Shown: in pieces, positions 37,405 to 49,600 of the stretch
Numbering within the stretch: the first letter of the stretch is position 1
How the letters are laid out: the number at the start of each line of letters is the position of its first letter
Source of the DNA: Cohnella rhizosphaerae
GTDB lineage: Bacteria; Bacillota; Bacilli; Paenibacillales; Paenibacillaceae
Direction of reading: 5' to 3'
DNA length: 64,000 bases
Assembly: GCF_029525575.1 (NCBI RefSeq)
Contig: NZ_JAPDIA010000003.1
Span: 1,294,214-1,358,213 of the forward strand
Notes under the pieces: model-generated
Databases searched by the model: none
What the model saw: the letters and a program-made list of their open reading frames with translations, nothing else
Told to the model about the DNA's origin: nothing
Program-made: the position numbers and the translations under genes

Positions 37405-40400
37405 ATGAAACGATTGTTCGGGAAATCGATCCACTCGCTTAATCTGGCGCTGATCCTGGCGCTGCTATGGGGAATGCTGGCGCCGACGGCCGCTTTTGCC
37501 GACGATTATTGGAGCTTGAGCCGCAGCGGGACTGCCGCGATGAAGGTGCAATTGTCGACGCCGCCCAATTTTTCCAACAGCAGACAGCTCGTCAATGTGA
37601 CTTCGAATACGGCTTACAATGCGAAGATCTGGGTGAAAGGAACCGGCTCCCTCCTGCTGCTCGTCAAGGCGGGCAATTGGGGGGCGACGATCGCCCAGCA
37701 AAAATGCGACGCTTCGAGCGGGTGGACGTCGTGTTCGGTCGCGTTCAATTCCGGAAGCAGCACGCAAGTCACCTTTATCGTGTCCGACAACTACGCCGGC
37801 ACGTCGGCCGTATACGTCGACGATTCGTTCCTCGGAACCGCCGGAGGCGCGAACCTGCTGCAGAACGGCGGATTCGAGAGCGGCAATGCCGGCTGGACGA
37901 TGAGCACGACCGGCCTTTGGACGATCGTCCAGTCCAGCTTCGGTTCCTATACGTATCAGGGCGACTGGTCGCTGCAGGCGACGATCCCCAGTACGCCGAC
38001 TTTTTCGGGCATGACGCAGACGATAGCCAATGCGGCGCCGAATACGAGCTACGTCGGGAAAATATGGCTGAAGGGAGGAATCGGAATCCGGCTGCTCGTC
38101 AAAGCGGGCACCTGGGGAGCCAACCTGGGCGTGGCGACGTGCAGCGCCAATACTTCCGGTTGGACGGAATGCGCGACGCCTGCCTTTAATACGGGCAGCA
38201 ACACGCAGCTTACGTTTGTCGTGTCCGACGGCGCGCCGGGTTCGGGCGGCGTCGTATTCATGGACAGCGCCTTCCTCGGAAGCCCGTCGGGCACGAACCT
38301 GCTCAAGGACCCCGGCTTTGAGGATGGCTACGTCAACCCATGGAACATCGCCAACAAGCAAACCTGGGTCATCGACAATCACGGCGTCAATCCGCCCCAG
38401 GCGCCGCCGGCGCCGGTCGAGGACGGTACGCTCTACGTCCATCCGGACGGCGCGAACGGCGCGTTCACCAGCATCAGGCAAGCCGTGAAGGCGGCCAGAG
38501 CGGGCACGACCATTATCGTGAAGGACGGCGTGTACGCGGAAGGTCCGATCTACATGACGTATTCCGGTACGGCCAGCCGTCCGATCGTCCTGAAGGCGGA
38601 GGCGGACGATGCGGTCGTCAAGAGCACGATCGAGGTGTACGGCCAGTATGTCCGCATCGAAGGGCTGCAGTTCGACGGCGAAAGCCAGTACTCGGGTACG
38701 CCGGGGGGTTCTGCGCAATGCGATCAGCGTGAATGCCGATCATGTCGATGTCGTAGACAACCGCTTCAAGGATTACGTCGGCTACGCGGTCATCGCCGAA
38801 TATAAGGCCGGGCAATTGCCCCAAGACACCTACATCGGACACAACTATGCGAATAAAACCGCTTCGGCATTCCAGGTAGGCAGCAATTCGATCGTCGAGT
38901 ACAATGAAGTGGAGCAAATCAGCGTCCATAATACGGATGAGCCGCAAGGCGATTTCTTGCGCGTGTTCGGGAGCGACATCGTCGTGCGGCACAACTACCT
39001 GCACGGGACGCATCTTGCCGATCTGTACAGACCTTCCACGCCAAGCGATCCGGCGCATGCCGACGTCGTTCAGTCCTGGGACGATAACAATATCGACGTC
39101 AAACGCGTGCTGATCGAGAACAACGTATTCCTTGGCTATTATCAGCAAGGCCTCATGCTGGAGAACGATAAAAACGGCGTGAACGGCATTTACCGCATCT
39201 CGGACTGGACGATCCGCAACAACGTGTTCGGCGGCGTCGGTTCCTCCGGCGCCTTCCTGGGCAAGACGAACGGCGGCATCCCGAATATGGTGTTCGAGAA
39301 CAACACGTTTACCAGCGCCATCACGGACGGCCAGCCGGCTTTCTATGGCATCAATGCGGTGGGCACGGGCGGATCTACGGTACTGCGCAACAACATTTTC
39401 GTGGGCTTCGGCACGTCCACCTACGGCGCGTCGCAAGGGTCGGCCATCGATGCGGATTACAATTTGATCTACAACGGCAGCGTGCCGGTCGCCACGGGAC
39501 CGAACGATATTATCGGGCTCGATCCGAAGTTTATCGCATTCGATCCGCTGCGGACGGACACGGGTCTCGTCCTCAACGTTTGGCGCCTGGGCGCCGATTC
39601 TCCGGCCATCAACAACGGCACGACAAGGTCGTTCGGCACCGATCTCGAAGGCAACGTCAGACCGACCGGATCGGGCTTCGATATCGGGGCCTACGAATTT
39701 ACGGGCACGGTCGGCAATATTCCGCCGGTCGCCACGCTCGTCGGCGTGACCGACGGACAGGTGGGGACGGTTAACGATACGCTCTCCGTCCATGTCAACG
39801 CCAAAGATTCCGACGGGATTCAGAAGGTAGAGCTTTACCGGGACGGTCAACTGATCGATACGAAAACCGCGCAGCCGTACGATTTCGACTATACGGTGCT
39901 CTCGGGCGTACAGCGGCTGAAGGCGGTCGCCTACGATACGACGGGATTGTCGTCGCCGACGCGCGAGGTGCTGCTGGTCGGCTCCAGCGGGTCGTATGTG
40001 CTCGCGTCGCGCGATTGGCAGAACGTCGGCTTCTCCGCCGTCACCGGCCAGGCGGTCGTCGAATACAGCGTCATTCCGACGAGCGATTCGATCAACGGCG
40101 TGATCGGACTGTCCGGCAGCCCTGCGAGCGCATACAGCGCGCTGGCCGCGATCGTCCGGTTGAATCCGACCGGCCAGTTCGATGCGTATACGACCGGCGG
40201 ATACGCAAGCGAATCCACGCTCGATTACGCGAAGGGGACATCGTACAAGGTCAGGCTGGAGATCGACGTACCCGCCAAGAAGTATCGCGTATTGATCACG
40301 CCGCAAGGCGGACAGACGCAGGTCATCGGCGAATCGTTCTCCTTCCGCGCGCAGGCGACGACCCTGAGCAATCTAGCCGTCTTCGCGGACGCGGGCAATA

Positions 40401-40450
40401 TGCTGGTCACGGATTTCCAGGTGCTTCCTTACAGCAGACAAGAGGTATAA
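37405..40450 (+). CDS. Secreted right-handed beta-helix polysaccharide lyase with carbohydrate-binding N-terminus, one frameshift
   Basis: Reconstructed 1014-residue exported protein. The signal peptide ends PTAAFA. Two CBM4/9-like jelly-roll repeats follow (each with a paired-Cys segment, CDASSGWTSC and CSANTSGWTEC, and ending FLGTAGGANLLQNGGFE or FLGSPSGTNLLKDPGFE). The parallel beta-helix begins at LYVHPDGANGAFTSIRQAVKAA, then TIIVKDGVYAEGPIYM and SRPIVLKAEADD, as in chondroitinase-B or pectate-lyase-like enzymes (PL6/PL9/PL1 type). Next come an Ig-like domain (SVHVNAKDSDGIQKVELYRDG) and a C-terminal jelly roll. The break at G6 38703-38708 is cured by removing one G (GTPGVLRNAISVNAD). ATG 37405 follows GAGGAGC. 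The polymer cut is unknown; the GH88 gene at 57915 would act on unsaturated products. Confidence 0.7.
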
Positions 40451-40491
40451 CAAGGGATTCCACCCCATGAGATAACCTGGGGCGCCATCAA

Positions 40492-40540
40492 ATTCGAGAG
40501 AGAGGGACGGGCAACCGTCTTTCTCTTTCGTGTTTTTTGA
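40492..40540 (+). terminator. Terminator between lyase and AraC sensor
   Basis: AGAGAGAGGGACGG and CCGTCTTTCTCTTT pair with several G-U positions around GCAA, then CGTGTTTTTT. Confidence 0.75.
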
Positions 40541-40571
40541 GGAGCCGCATCCCACTTATCGAGGTGCTTCT

Positions 40572-42869
40572 ATGAGCAGGCTATTTTTGAACCGCATTTA
40601 TTTGGGCATCATGCTTTCTTTCGCGCTTGTCCTGCTGATTCCCATGGGATTGCTGGGCACGTTGATCATCTCGCAGGTTCGAAGCGCGCTGGAGGAAGAG
40701 ACGAAGAGCTCGGCGCTGTCGGCGCTGAACCAGACGAAGCTGGCGATCGATACGCGCGTGATGGAGCTGGACGAGATGTCCTATCAAATTTCCACGAACC
40801 GCTTTCTTCGCCAGCTCTTTAACGCGGACGGCGCCGCGGGACCGGACCAATATTTCACCATCGCCGATTTCGCAAGGGATTTTTCCAGCATTTCATCCGT
40901 CAACAAGTTTATTTCGGATGCCTTTATATACATGAAGAAGGACCGCACCTTCCTGACGCCGGTGACGAATTACTCCGCGGACCTGATCTACAGAAGCTAC
41001 GGGCCGAGGGATTCGACCTACGAGCAATGGCTGGCGGAGCTGGAGCAGACGCACGACGGCCAGCTTCGGGCTTCCGCGCAGATCGGCACGATCGCGGACA
41101 AAGGCGTCAAATCGCTTATTTACTCCCGCACGCTTCAGTCTCAGGGCGGGCAGTCCACGGCCACGCTGCTGGCTTACATCCGCGAAGGCACGATCCGCTC
41201 CCTGTTCGAATCGCAGAGCAATCGCCTGAAGGGCGACTACTATATCGTCGACGAGAGCGGCGCCGTTATTTTCTCGACCGATCCGGACAATGCCATCCTG
41301 AAGTCGCCGATGCTAAGCGGGACGCATCAAGGAAATTTTGCAAGCTACCGGCTGGGCAAGCAGTCTTATATCGCCGTGACGGTGCCTTCCCAGGTGAGGG
41401 GCTGGAGTTATTACTCGGTCATCCGGCAGGACGTATTCATGAGCCGGGTCGATTGGATTCAAGGCATGATCTTGGCCGTCATGGCGGCGTGCCTGCTGCT
41501 CGGCTTCGCGCTGTCGGTCTATTTGTCGCGCAAAAACTATTTGCCGATCAAGCGGATTATCTCTTCGATTAACAAGGGAGGGAAGACGGAGCCGCATCTT
41601 GCGATCGATTATGACACGCTCATCGGCAAGATCGAAGAGACGTACGATAAAAAGTCCGAGCTCGAGCACCAGTTCAAGCAGCAGCTCCACAGTATCCGCT
41701 CGAATTTTATGAAAAAGCTGCTCATGAATACATACCGGAATCAAGGCGAGATCGACCGCATGCAGGAGGTGCTCAACATCCGGTGGAAGTCCGAATGGTT
41801 TAACGTCCTATTGATTCGGATCGACGACTTCGCGCCGCTGACCGAGCAGGGCGACGGCTATCGTCCGGATCTGGTTCGTCTCATCATCGTCAATATTGCC
41901 GAAGAGCTGTTTAACCAGCGTCATCAGGCGTTCTCCTATGAAGAGGAAGGGCAAATCACGCTGCTGGTCAATTACGGCGATCTGTCGGAGGCCGACATGT
42001 ACCAGGAGACGGCGGACCTGATGAAGCAGCTCATCCAGTTTATCGGCGATCGCTTCCGAATCGATCTGAGCGCCGGCGCGGGCAATGTATGCCAGGGGCT
42101 GAGCGGCGTTCCGGGCGCTTGGGCCGAGGCGAAGCTGGCGCTGAGCCAGCGTTTGCTCCACGGGAAGCATTCCCTGACGATGTACCGGGATATTCCGCTC
42201 AGCAGCAATAGCTACTACTATCCGATGGATCTCGAGCTGCAAATCATGAACCATGTGCGAATCGGCGATGCCGAAGGCGCGGAGCGGCTGCTGGACCGGA
42301 TCTACGAAGAGAACTATGTCAACCGCCGGCTACCGGTGTACCTGGTCAACTGCCTGTTCTTCGACATGGTCGGCACGATCGTCAAGGTGCTGGACGGCGT
42401 GCAGGCCAATCACGAAGAAGTGTTCGGCGAAAACGCGGATATGGTCGCCACGCTCATGCAGTGCGATACGGTGGACGAGATGCATCAGGAAATCAAGGAG
42501 ATCTTGCGGAGGGTATGCGTCTATCTGCTGGACAGGCGGGAGAGCAACAATAACGATCTTCGCGATCGCATGATGGCCTATATCGAGGCGCATTATGCGG
42601 ACAAGGAGCTGTCGCTGCTCGTGGCCGCCGATTATCTGGGCATGTCCAATTCGTACTTGAGCCGCTTCTTCAAGGACCATACCGGCTACAACTTCATCGA
42701 TTACGTCACCCGGCTGCGCATTCAGCGGGCGAAGGCGCTTCTCTCCGGCACCGACCTGTCGATCACGGAGATCGCCGACAAGGTCGGCTACGGCAGCGCC
42801 AACTCCTTCATTCGAAGCTTCAAGAAGCTCGAATCCATCACGCCCGGGCAGTTCAAGGAAGGACGCTGA
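40572..42869 (+). CDS. Membrane-bound AraC-family regulator with extracellular sensor domain
   Basis: A 765-residue one-component sensor-regulator. TM1 is about residues 9-32, then a Cache-like extracytoplasmic domain to TM2 near 296-318. A cytoplasmic linker with coiled-coil character (EETYDKKSELEHQFKQQLHS) follows, then a degenerate cyclase-like or helical region. The C-terminal AraC DNA-binding domain shows SLLVAADYLGMSNSYLSRFFK and ITEIADKVGYGSANSFIRSFKK. ATG 40572 was chosen because GAGGTG is 6 bases upstream and TM1 follows directly. It precedes a complete ABC uptake system and a GH106-like gene, its likely targets. The frame is intact over 2.3 kb. Confidence 0.9.
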   Translation: MSRLFLNRIYLGIMLSFALVLLIPMGLLGTLIISQVRSALEEETKSSALSALNQTKLAIDTRVMELDEMSYQISTNRFLRQLFNADGAAGPDQYFTIADFARDFSSISSVNKFISDAFIYMKKDRTFLTPVTNYSADLIYRSYGPRDSTYEQWLAELEQTHDGQLRASAQIGTIADKGVKSLIYSRTLQSQGGQSTATLLAYIREGTIRSLFESQSNRLKGDYYIVDESGAVIFSTDPDNAILKSPMLSGTHQGNFASYRLGKQSYIAVTVPSQVRGWSYYSVIRQDVFMSRVDWIQGMILAVMAACLLLGFALSVYLSRKNYLPIKRIISSINKGGKTEPHLAIDYDTLIGKIEETYDKKSELEHQFKQQLHSIRSNFMKKLLMNTYRNQGEIDRMQEVLNIRWKSEWFNVLLIRIDDFAPLTEQGDGYRPDLVRLIIVNIAEELFNQRHQAFSYEEEGQITLLVNYGDLSEADMYQETADLMKQLIQFIGDRFRIDLSAGAGNVCQGLSGVPGAWAEAKLALSQRLLHGKHSLTMYRDIPLSSNSYYYPMDLELQIMNHVRIGDAEGAERLLDRIYEENYVNRRLPVYLVNCLFFDMVGTIVKVLDGVQANHEEVFGENADMVATLMQCDTVDEMHQEIKEILRRVCVYLLDRRESNNNDLRDRMMAYIEAHYADKELSLLVAADYLGMSNSYLSRFFKDHTGYNFIDYVTRLRIQRAKALLSGTDLSITEIADKVGYGSANSFIRSFKKLESITPGQFKEGR

Positions 42870-43055
42870 CGGTCAACGTAAAGAACGGAATACGGCGGAA
42901 AAAAAGGAATATCGGACATGTAAACATCGGAACAGACGAAAATGACATGGCGATATACAGCTTCAAGGCGCGCTTGGTACGCTTCCTTCAGGCCGAACCG
43001 GCTCGAGCGTCAAGCGCCGGAACGGGCCGACCATACGATGAGGGGGACACGATGG

Positions 43056-44777
43056 ATGGCAAGCATCTCCGCAGCATTCAAGAAAAAATCGACTTGGGGA
43101 ACGATCCTGCTGGCGACGGCGGTGTCGGTAACCGGTTGCAGCACGAAAAACGAGACGTCGGCGACGAACGGCGCAACGGCGCCCGCTTCGACGGCACCTG
43201 CTTCCACGGCGGCCGGTACGAATTCGCCGCAGGCTTCGGCTCAGCCGCAAGAAGGCATGTATCCGATTGCGAGCGCGGACAAACCGATCACGCTCAAGGT
43301 GTGGATGGGGGCGGATCCGATTTTAAAGTATTTCAAAAATTACGGCGAGGTGCTGGCGTTCCAGGAGATGGAGAAGGCGACCGGCGTCAAGATCGAATGG
43401 ATTCACCCTTCCGCCGGACAATCGCAGGAGCCGTTCAACCTGATGGTCGCTTCGCGCGACTTGCCGGACGTCATCCTTTACCCATGGGGCAATTCGCAGT
43501 TTCTGGCAGGCGGCGCGGACAAGTACGTGAAGGACGGCGTCATCATTCCGCTGAACGACTACATGAAGAACGCGCCAGATTATGCGAAGGTGCTGGAGTC
43601 GTTTCCGGAGATCAAGAAACGGGTGACGAACGACCAGGGGGAAATGGACTATATTTCATTAATGCAGCCCGATCTGACGATGCGCACGTACAACGGCTTT
43701 ATGATCAGACAGGATTGGCTCGACAAAGCCGGCATGCCGATGCCGCGTTCGACGGACGATCTGTACAACACGCTGAAGGCGTTCCAGGACAAGGACGTCA
43801 ACGGCAACGGCAAAAAGGACGAATACTTCAGCGCCACCGGCATGGACAAAGGCATTCTCGGCATCGAGAAGCTGCTCTATCCGTTCGGCGCGACCGCCGG
43901 CAACGACGCGTTCATCCAGCGCGACGGCAAGGTCGTGTTCAGCCCGGCAGATCCGGCGTTCAAGGAAGGCGTCGCTTATTTGAATAAGCTGTACAAGGAA
44001 GGCCTGCTGGACCCCGAATACATGCTGAACGACAATACGAAGCTGCAGCAGAAATATACGAACGGAACCGTAAGCGCTTCCTATTCTTCGGCGGGACGCG
44101 TCGCGAGCTGGGCGCCCGGCATTCAGGCGACAGATGCCAATGCTGCGCTGGCGCCGATCCCGTCTCTGACCGGACCTGACGGCAAGGGCTACTGGTTCGA
44201 ACAGAATACGGCGAATATTACGAATCCGGGCGTCAGTCTGGCGATCACGACCGCCAACAAGCATCCGGCCGAGACGATGGCATGGTGGAACTGGGTATTC
44301 ACGCAGGCAGGAAAAATGGCGTTCAACTACGGCAAGGAAGGCGTCACCTACGAAATGGCGGACGGCAAGCCGAAGTTTACGGACATGATCACGAAAGATC
44401 CGCAGGGTCGCACGCAAAACGAAATGCTGACGCTGACCGCGCCGGCGGCCGGTCTTCCGACGCTGAACGATCTGGAGGCGACGAAGCTGCAGAAGTCCGA
44501 AGTAGAATGGAATGCCTTCCAGACCTGGGGCGACAACATGCCGGACAACTCGGGCATCATGCCTCCGGTTACGTTCAACGAACAGGAAATGGACGTGATG
44601 ACCGCGAAGAAGCCGGCCATCGACGACTACCAGAAGCAAATGCTCGACAAGTTCATTACCGGCAGAGTATCGCTCGACAAATGGGAGACCGAGTTCGTGC
44701 CGCAGCTGAAGAAGCTCGGCATTGACGAAGTCACGGCAGCGTACCAGTCGGCGCTGGAGCGCTACAATCAACGATAA
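43056..44777 (+). CDS. Extracellular solute-binding lipoprotein (second sugar ABC system)
   Basis: A 573-residue lipoprotein. ATG 43056 is preferred, with AGGGGG 9 bases upstream and a signal peptide ending in lipobox SVTGC; an upstream in-frame ATG at 43038 is weaker. A Thr/Ser/Ala linker follows, then the binding body from ITLKVWMGADPILKY. Typical lobes include VASRDLPDVILYPWGNSQF and the calcium-like loop DKDVNGNGKKDEY. It is large, as expected for oligosaccharide binders. Regulation is probably by the AraC sensor just upstream. The frame is intact. Confidence 0.88.
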   Translation: MASISAAFKKKSTWGTILLATAVSVTGCSTKNETSATNGATAPASTAPASTAAGTNSPQASAQPQEGMYPIASADKPITLKVWMGADPILKYFKNYGEVLAFQEMEKATGVKIEWIHPSAGQSQEPFNLMVASRDLPDVILYPWGNSQFLAGGADKYVKDGVIIPLNDYMKNAPDYAKVLESFPEIKKRVTNDQGEMDYISLMQPDLTMRTYNGFMIRQDWLDKAGMPMPRSTDDLYNTLKAFQDKDVNGNGKKDEYFSATGMDKGILGIEKLLYPFGATAGNDAFIQRDGKVVFSPADPAFKEGVAYLNKLYKEGLLDPEYMLNDNTKLQQKYTNGTVSASYSSAGRVASWAPGIQATDANAALAPIPSLTGPDGKGYWFEQNTANITNPGVSLAITTANKHPAETMAWWNWVFTQAGKMAFNYGKEGVTYEMADGKPKFTDMITKDPQGRTQNEMLTLTAPAAGLPTLNDLEATKLQKSEVEWNAFQTWGDNMPDNSGIMPPVTFNEQEMDVMTAKKPAIDDYQKQMLDKFITGRVSLDKWETEFVPQLKKLGIDEVTAAYQSALERYNQR

Positions 44778-44790
44778 GCGATTCGGGCGG

Positions 44791-44817
44791 AAGGCCGGCG
44801 CGTCCGCCGGCTTTCTT
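44791..44817 (+). terminator. Hairpin between binding-protein and permease genes
   Basis: GCCGGCG (44794-44800) and CGCCGGC (44805-44811) form a 7-bp stem, followed by TTTCTT. A leaky terminator here would raise the binding protein relative to the permeases. Confidence 0.6.
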
Positions 44818-44852
44818 CCCCGTCGCCGCGCAAGCGGAAGGGAGAGGATGCG

Positions 44853-45755
44853 ATGAGGGCGCTTCGCAAGCATAAATACGTTTATTTCATGATGCTGCCG
44901 GTCATGGTTTATTTTATCGTTTTCTATTACGTGCCGATGGCGGGGCTTGCGCTCGCGTTCAAGGACTACACCTTGAAGTACGGCTTGATCGGCAACCTGT
45001 TCGAGACGCCGTTCGTGGGCTTCAAGCATTTCGAGGCGTTTTTCTCCAGCGTGGCCTTCAAGCAGGTGCTTACGAATACGATTTTGCTCAGCTTGTACGG
45101 GATCATCTTTTCTTTTCCCGCGCCGATCATTCTGGCGCTGCTGCTCAACGAGCTGCGCGTCAAATGGTTTAAAAACACGGTGCAGAGCATCACCTACATG
45201 CCGCACTTCATCTCGCTCGTCGTCATCAGCGGCATCATCATCGACCTGACCTCCCTCAACGGATTGATCAACACGATCATCGGGGCGCTCGGCGGCCAGA
45301 AGATCACGTTTTTGCTGGAGCCCGCCTACTTCCGGACGATCTTCGTCGCCTCCGAGGTATGGCAGCAGGTCGGCTGGAGCTCCATCATCTACTTGGCCGC
45401 GATCGCCGGCATCGATTCGGACATGTACGAGGCGGCCGTCATGGACGGCGCCGGACGCTGGCGGAAGATCGTCAGCATTACGCTGCCCAGCCTGCTGCCG
45501 ACGATCATGGTTCTGCTGATCCTCCGGATCGGACAGATGCTCAATATCGGCGTGGAGAAAATCATTCTGCTGTACCAGCCCATGACCTACGAGACGGCCG
45601 ACGTCATCTCTTCCTACGTGTTCCGGCAGGGCATTCTGAACCTGCAGATCAGCTATACGACCGCAGTCGGCTTGTTCAACTCGGTCATTAACTTCGCGCT
45701 GCTCGTATGCGCCAACCGGCTGAGCAAAAAAATGACGCAGAACAGCTTGTGGTAA
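44853..45755 (+). CDS. Sugar ABC transporter permease (LplB-type)
   Basis: A 300-residue inner-membrane permease with six TM segments. GGGAGAGG precedes ATG 44853. The EAA loop is IDSDMYEAAVMDGAGRWRKIVSITLP, given here in two parts: IDSDMYEAAVMDGAG and RWRKIVSITLP. It begins KHKYVYFMMLPVMVYFIVFYY, the usual first TM for the class. It partners the next gene and the lipoprotein upstream. As in the first system, no ATPase gene is present. Confidence 0.9.
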   Translation: MRALRKHKYVYFMMLPVMVYFIVFYYVPMAGLALAFKDYTLKYGLIGNLFETPFVGFKHFEAFFSSVAFKQVLTNTILLSLYGIIFSFPAPIILALLLNELRVKWFKNTVQSITYMPHFISLVVISGIIIDLTSLNGLINTIIGALGGQKITFLLEPAYFRTIFVASEVWQQVGWSSIIYLAAIAGIDSDMYEAAVMDGAGRWRKIVSITLPSLLPTIMVLLILRIGQMLNIGVEKIILLYQPMTYETADVISSYVFRQGILNLQISYTTAVGLFNSVINFALLVCANRLSKKMTQNSLW

Positions 45756-45770
45756 GGAGGACAATACGAA

Positions 45771-46641
45771 ATGGTTGCGAAGCGTTCGCTCGGCGATATC
45801 GTTTTTGATACGGTCAATATCGTATTCCTGACCTTGCTGGTCGTCGCCACGCTGTACCCGTGCCTTTACGTGCTGCTCGCCTCTTTGAGCGAGCCCGCGG
45901 AGGTGGCGCGGGCGCAAGGCTTGCTGTTTATTCCCAAAAAGCTGCAGCTGGGCAGCTATGCGCTCGCCTTCGACAATCCGAATATTATATCCGGCTATAT
46001 CAATACGATCGTGTACGTCGGTCTCGGAACGGCGCTGAACCTGCTGATGACGCTGATGGGCGCCTACGGCTTGTCGAGGAAATATTTGTACGGCCGCAAT
46101 TTGTTTATGTTCGTCATCGTGTTCACGATGTTTTTCTCCGGCGGCCTCATTCCGATGTACTTGACGTACAAGTCGCTCGGGTTCTACGACAACATGGCGG
46201 CGATGATCGTTCCGTATGCGATCAATGCCTTCTATTTAATCATCCTTCGCACGTTTTTTCTGACCATTCCGGACAGTCTCGAGGAATCCGCCAAGATCGA
46301 CGGCGCCAACGATTTTACGATCCTGTTCCGAATCATGGTGCCGCTGGCGCTGCCGGCGATGGCCGTCGTGACGCTGTACTATGCGGTCGACAACTGGAAC
46401 ACCTATTTGCGCGGCGTCATCTTTTTTGCAGGACCGCGACTTGTATCCGATTCAGGTCATCCTGCGCGAGATACTGATTCAAAACGTCACGAGCTCGCAG
46501 AACGGCGACATCACGTCGGAGGTGGCGGAAAACGTGAAGTACGCCACGATCGTCATCGCGACCTTGCCGATATTGTGCGTGTATCCGTTTTTGCAGCGCT
46601 ACTTCGTGAAGGGCGTCATGATCGGCGCCGTGAAGGGTTGA
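45771..46641 (+). CDS. Carbohydrate ABC transporter permease (LplC-type), one frameshift
   Basis: Reconstructed 289-residue permease. AAGGAGG lies 9 bases before ATG 45771. The EAA loop includes PDSLEESAKIDGANDFTILF. The break at T6 46422-46427 is cured by removing one T, giving YLRGVIFLQDRDLYPIQVIL and the class-defining C-terminus QRYFVKGVMIGAVKG. Six TM segments. The next gene starts 5 bases after the stop. Confidence 0.88.
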
Positions 46642-46646
46642 GGCCG

Positions 46647-49600
46647 ATGGACGATTTTAAATCGCCTTCCAGCCGCTACCGGCCGGTCGCATTCTGGTCC
46701 TGGAACGACAAGCTGGAGGCGGCCGAGCTGGTCCGGCAGATCCGGGAGATGGACGAACAGGGCTGGGGCGGCTTCTTCATGCATGCCCGCGCCGGACTGG
46801 AGACGCCTTATCTGTCCGAAGAATGGTTCGACTGCGTCGAGACTTGCGTGAACGAAGCCAAATCGAGAGGCATGCAGGCTTGGATCTATGACGAGGACAC
46901 CTGGCCGAGCGGCTGGGCGGGCGGCTTGATTCCGAGACTCGGCGAGGAATACCGCGAGAAGCATCTCTTTCTGGCGGAAAACGAAATTCCGCACCACCCC
47001 GACGACATCCGCATGCTGAAAATATACAAAGCGAACAGGCGATACGCGGCGGAAGCCGCGTACTATAGAGATCGCTCGTCCGCGTACCGATTGGAAAATA
47101 TCGCGGAAATTACGCAAGAAGAAGCCATCAGGGAACACGGGGACGAAGTAATCCTGTATTTCTACCAATGGACGGCGCCGCTGACGAATCCGAGGTATCG
47201 GGGCGCGAGCTACGTCGATCTGCTGAATCCGAAGGTAGCCGAAGCCTTTATCGCGTCGACGCACGAGCGTTACAAGGAGGCGATCGGCGCGGAATTCGGC
47301 GCGACCGTGCCCGGGAGCTTCACGGACGACCTGACCGTGCTCTGGAATATTTGGGGGAGAAAGAAGCAGGCGCTGCCGTGGACGACGTCGATTCCGGAGC
47401 GGTTTATTGCCAGATACGGCTACGACTTGCTGGACTGCTTGCCCCAATTGTATTTTCCGCTGGAAGGCTGCGAACGGGTGCGAATCCATTTTCACGATCT
47501 GGTGAACGATCTTTTCGTGGAGAGCTATACGAAGATACTGCACGAATGGTGCGAGCGGAACGGCTTGAAGTCCACCGGCCATCTGATGGGCGGCGATCCG
47601 ATCATGTCGTACATGCGGCACTTTGAATATATGCAGGTTCCGGGGGATCGACCATCTGGCGCTGGAGAGCGATCAGCTGCTCGGCCTGCGCCAGCTCGAC
47701 AGCGCCGTCTGTCAATTCGGCAAGGAAGGCGGACTCTGCGAAACGTTCGGCGCGGCCGGGCAAAACCTGACGATGGAGGACCAGAAATGGATCTCCAACT
47801 GGCTGTTCCTGAACAGCGTCACGGTGCTGACGCCACACTTGTCCTCCTATTCGCTTCGGGGGGGAGCCGCAAGCGGGACCATCCGCCCAACCTGTTCTAT
47901 CAGCAGCCGTGGTGGGGCGACAACCGGCTGATGGCCGATTATCAGGCGCGGGTGAGCTATGCGCTTAGCCAGGGCGTCAGGGTCAAGGACGTGCTGGTGC
48001 TGCATGTACAGGACAGCGCATTTGCGGCGCATACGCCCCTTCGTCCGGAAGCCGGCGGGCTGGCGGCGAAGAAGCTGGAAAAGGTGCTCCGCCGTCTGCT
48101 GGAGGCCCGTTACGACTTCGACCTGGGCGACGAGAGCATCCTGGCGCGGCACGGATCGGTAGAGGGGGGCCGAGCTGGCGGTGGGGCACGGACGGTATCG
48201 CTGCGTCGTCATTCCGCCTGTGCTGACGATCCGCGCGAGCACGTTGACGCTGCTGGATGCCTTCATGAAGGGCGGCGGCGTCGTGATTTATTTCAGGGGG
48301 AGCCGCCGGCTATGGTCGACGGACTGCCGGGCGGCGGCCGCGCGTACGAGGCGCTGCTGCAAGGCGCCTTGCCGGCGGGCTTGCACCATCTGGAGGCGCT
48401 GCTGCGGTCGAAGCTGCCGCCGCGAATCCGGATCGAGGAGACGAACGGCGGGGCGGCCGCGTCTATTTATTGTCATCAGCGCCGGGTCGACAGCGGCTAT
48501 TTGTACTTTATCATCAATCACGGCAGAACGAATGCGGCGGAGCTCCTCGTACGAATACCGGAGCAAGGCCGTCTGCGCGTGATGAATGCGGAAAACGGGG
48601 GAGGTGGAGGAAGCCGTCGTTGCGCTTGAGGGGGGCTGCGGACGGTGGGAAGGAAGCTTGGGGCCAGCGTGAGGCTGCTTCGGCCCATCCCGAGGGAGCA
48701 CAGGGCCATCGCGAGGATGCCTGGGCGGTTCGCGCGGATGCACAGGGCCATCGAGAGGATGCTTGGGCGGTTCGCGCGGGCAGCGGTTTGGCTTATCGGA
48801 CTACGCTCGCGCCAAGCGGATCGTTGATTCTCCTGCTCGATACGGAGGAGGCGCCATCGACTGGCGGCGACATACGCCGGCAGGCGCATGCCGAGCGCGT
48901 CGTCCCGATCGCGGATTGGGAGCTTCGGCCGCTCGAGCCGAACATGCTGCTGATGGACCATTGTTCCGTCCGCTTGCCCGGACAGAAGGACGACGGCGTT
49001 CCGGTGATTCACTGGAAGGCGGAGCAGTCGATTCGCGAGGCGAAGGCGGCGGCGTATACGGTTACTTACGCCTTCCGCATCGGAAGCTGGGACGGACGGC
49101 AGGCCGAACTGATCCTCGAATCGCCCGAGCGCTATACGATCGCCGTCAACGGAACGGTCGTCGATGCGAAGCCGCAAGGCTGGTGGAAGGATATCAGCTT
49201 CAAGCGGATTCCGCTGCCGCAGGGCTGCCTGAGACAAGGCGACAATACGATCTCGATATCGGGTACGAAGGCGGACGCGCCTTCCATAGAGGCGGCATAC
49301 TTGATCGGAGATTTCGGCGTGGAGCTGCAGGATGGGCGGATCGGCGTCCTGAACCGGCGGGAGGATCGCCGCGCGGGCGCGGATTTGACCTTGGAGGGGT
49401 ATCCCTTTTATGCAGGCAGCGTCGTCCTGTCCGCCGAGGTCCCGCTAGCACTCAAGCCCGATGCGCGTTATGTGCTGACGATGGACGCGATGGAGGCGAT
49501 CACGGTCCATCTGTCCGTTAACGGCACGGACGCCGGCGCGATGCTGTGGCGGCCTTACGAGATCGACGTGACCGCCTTGCTGCGCGAAGGCAGGAACCGG

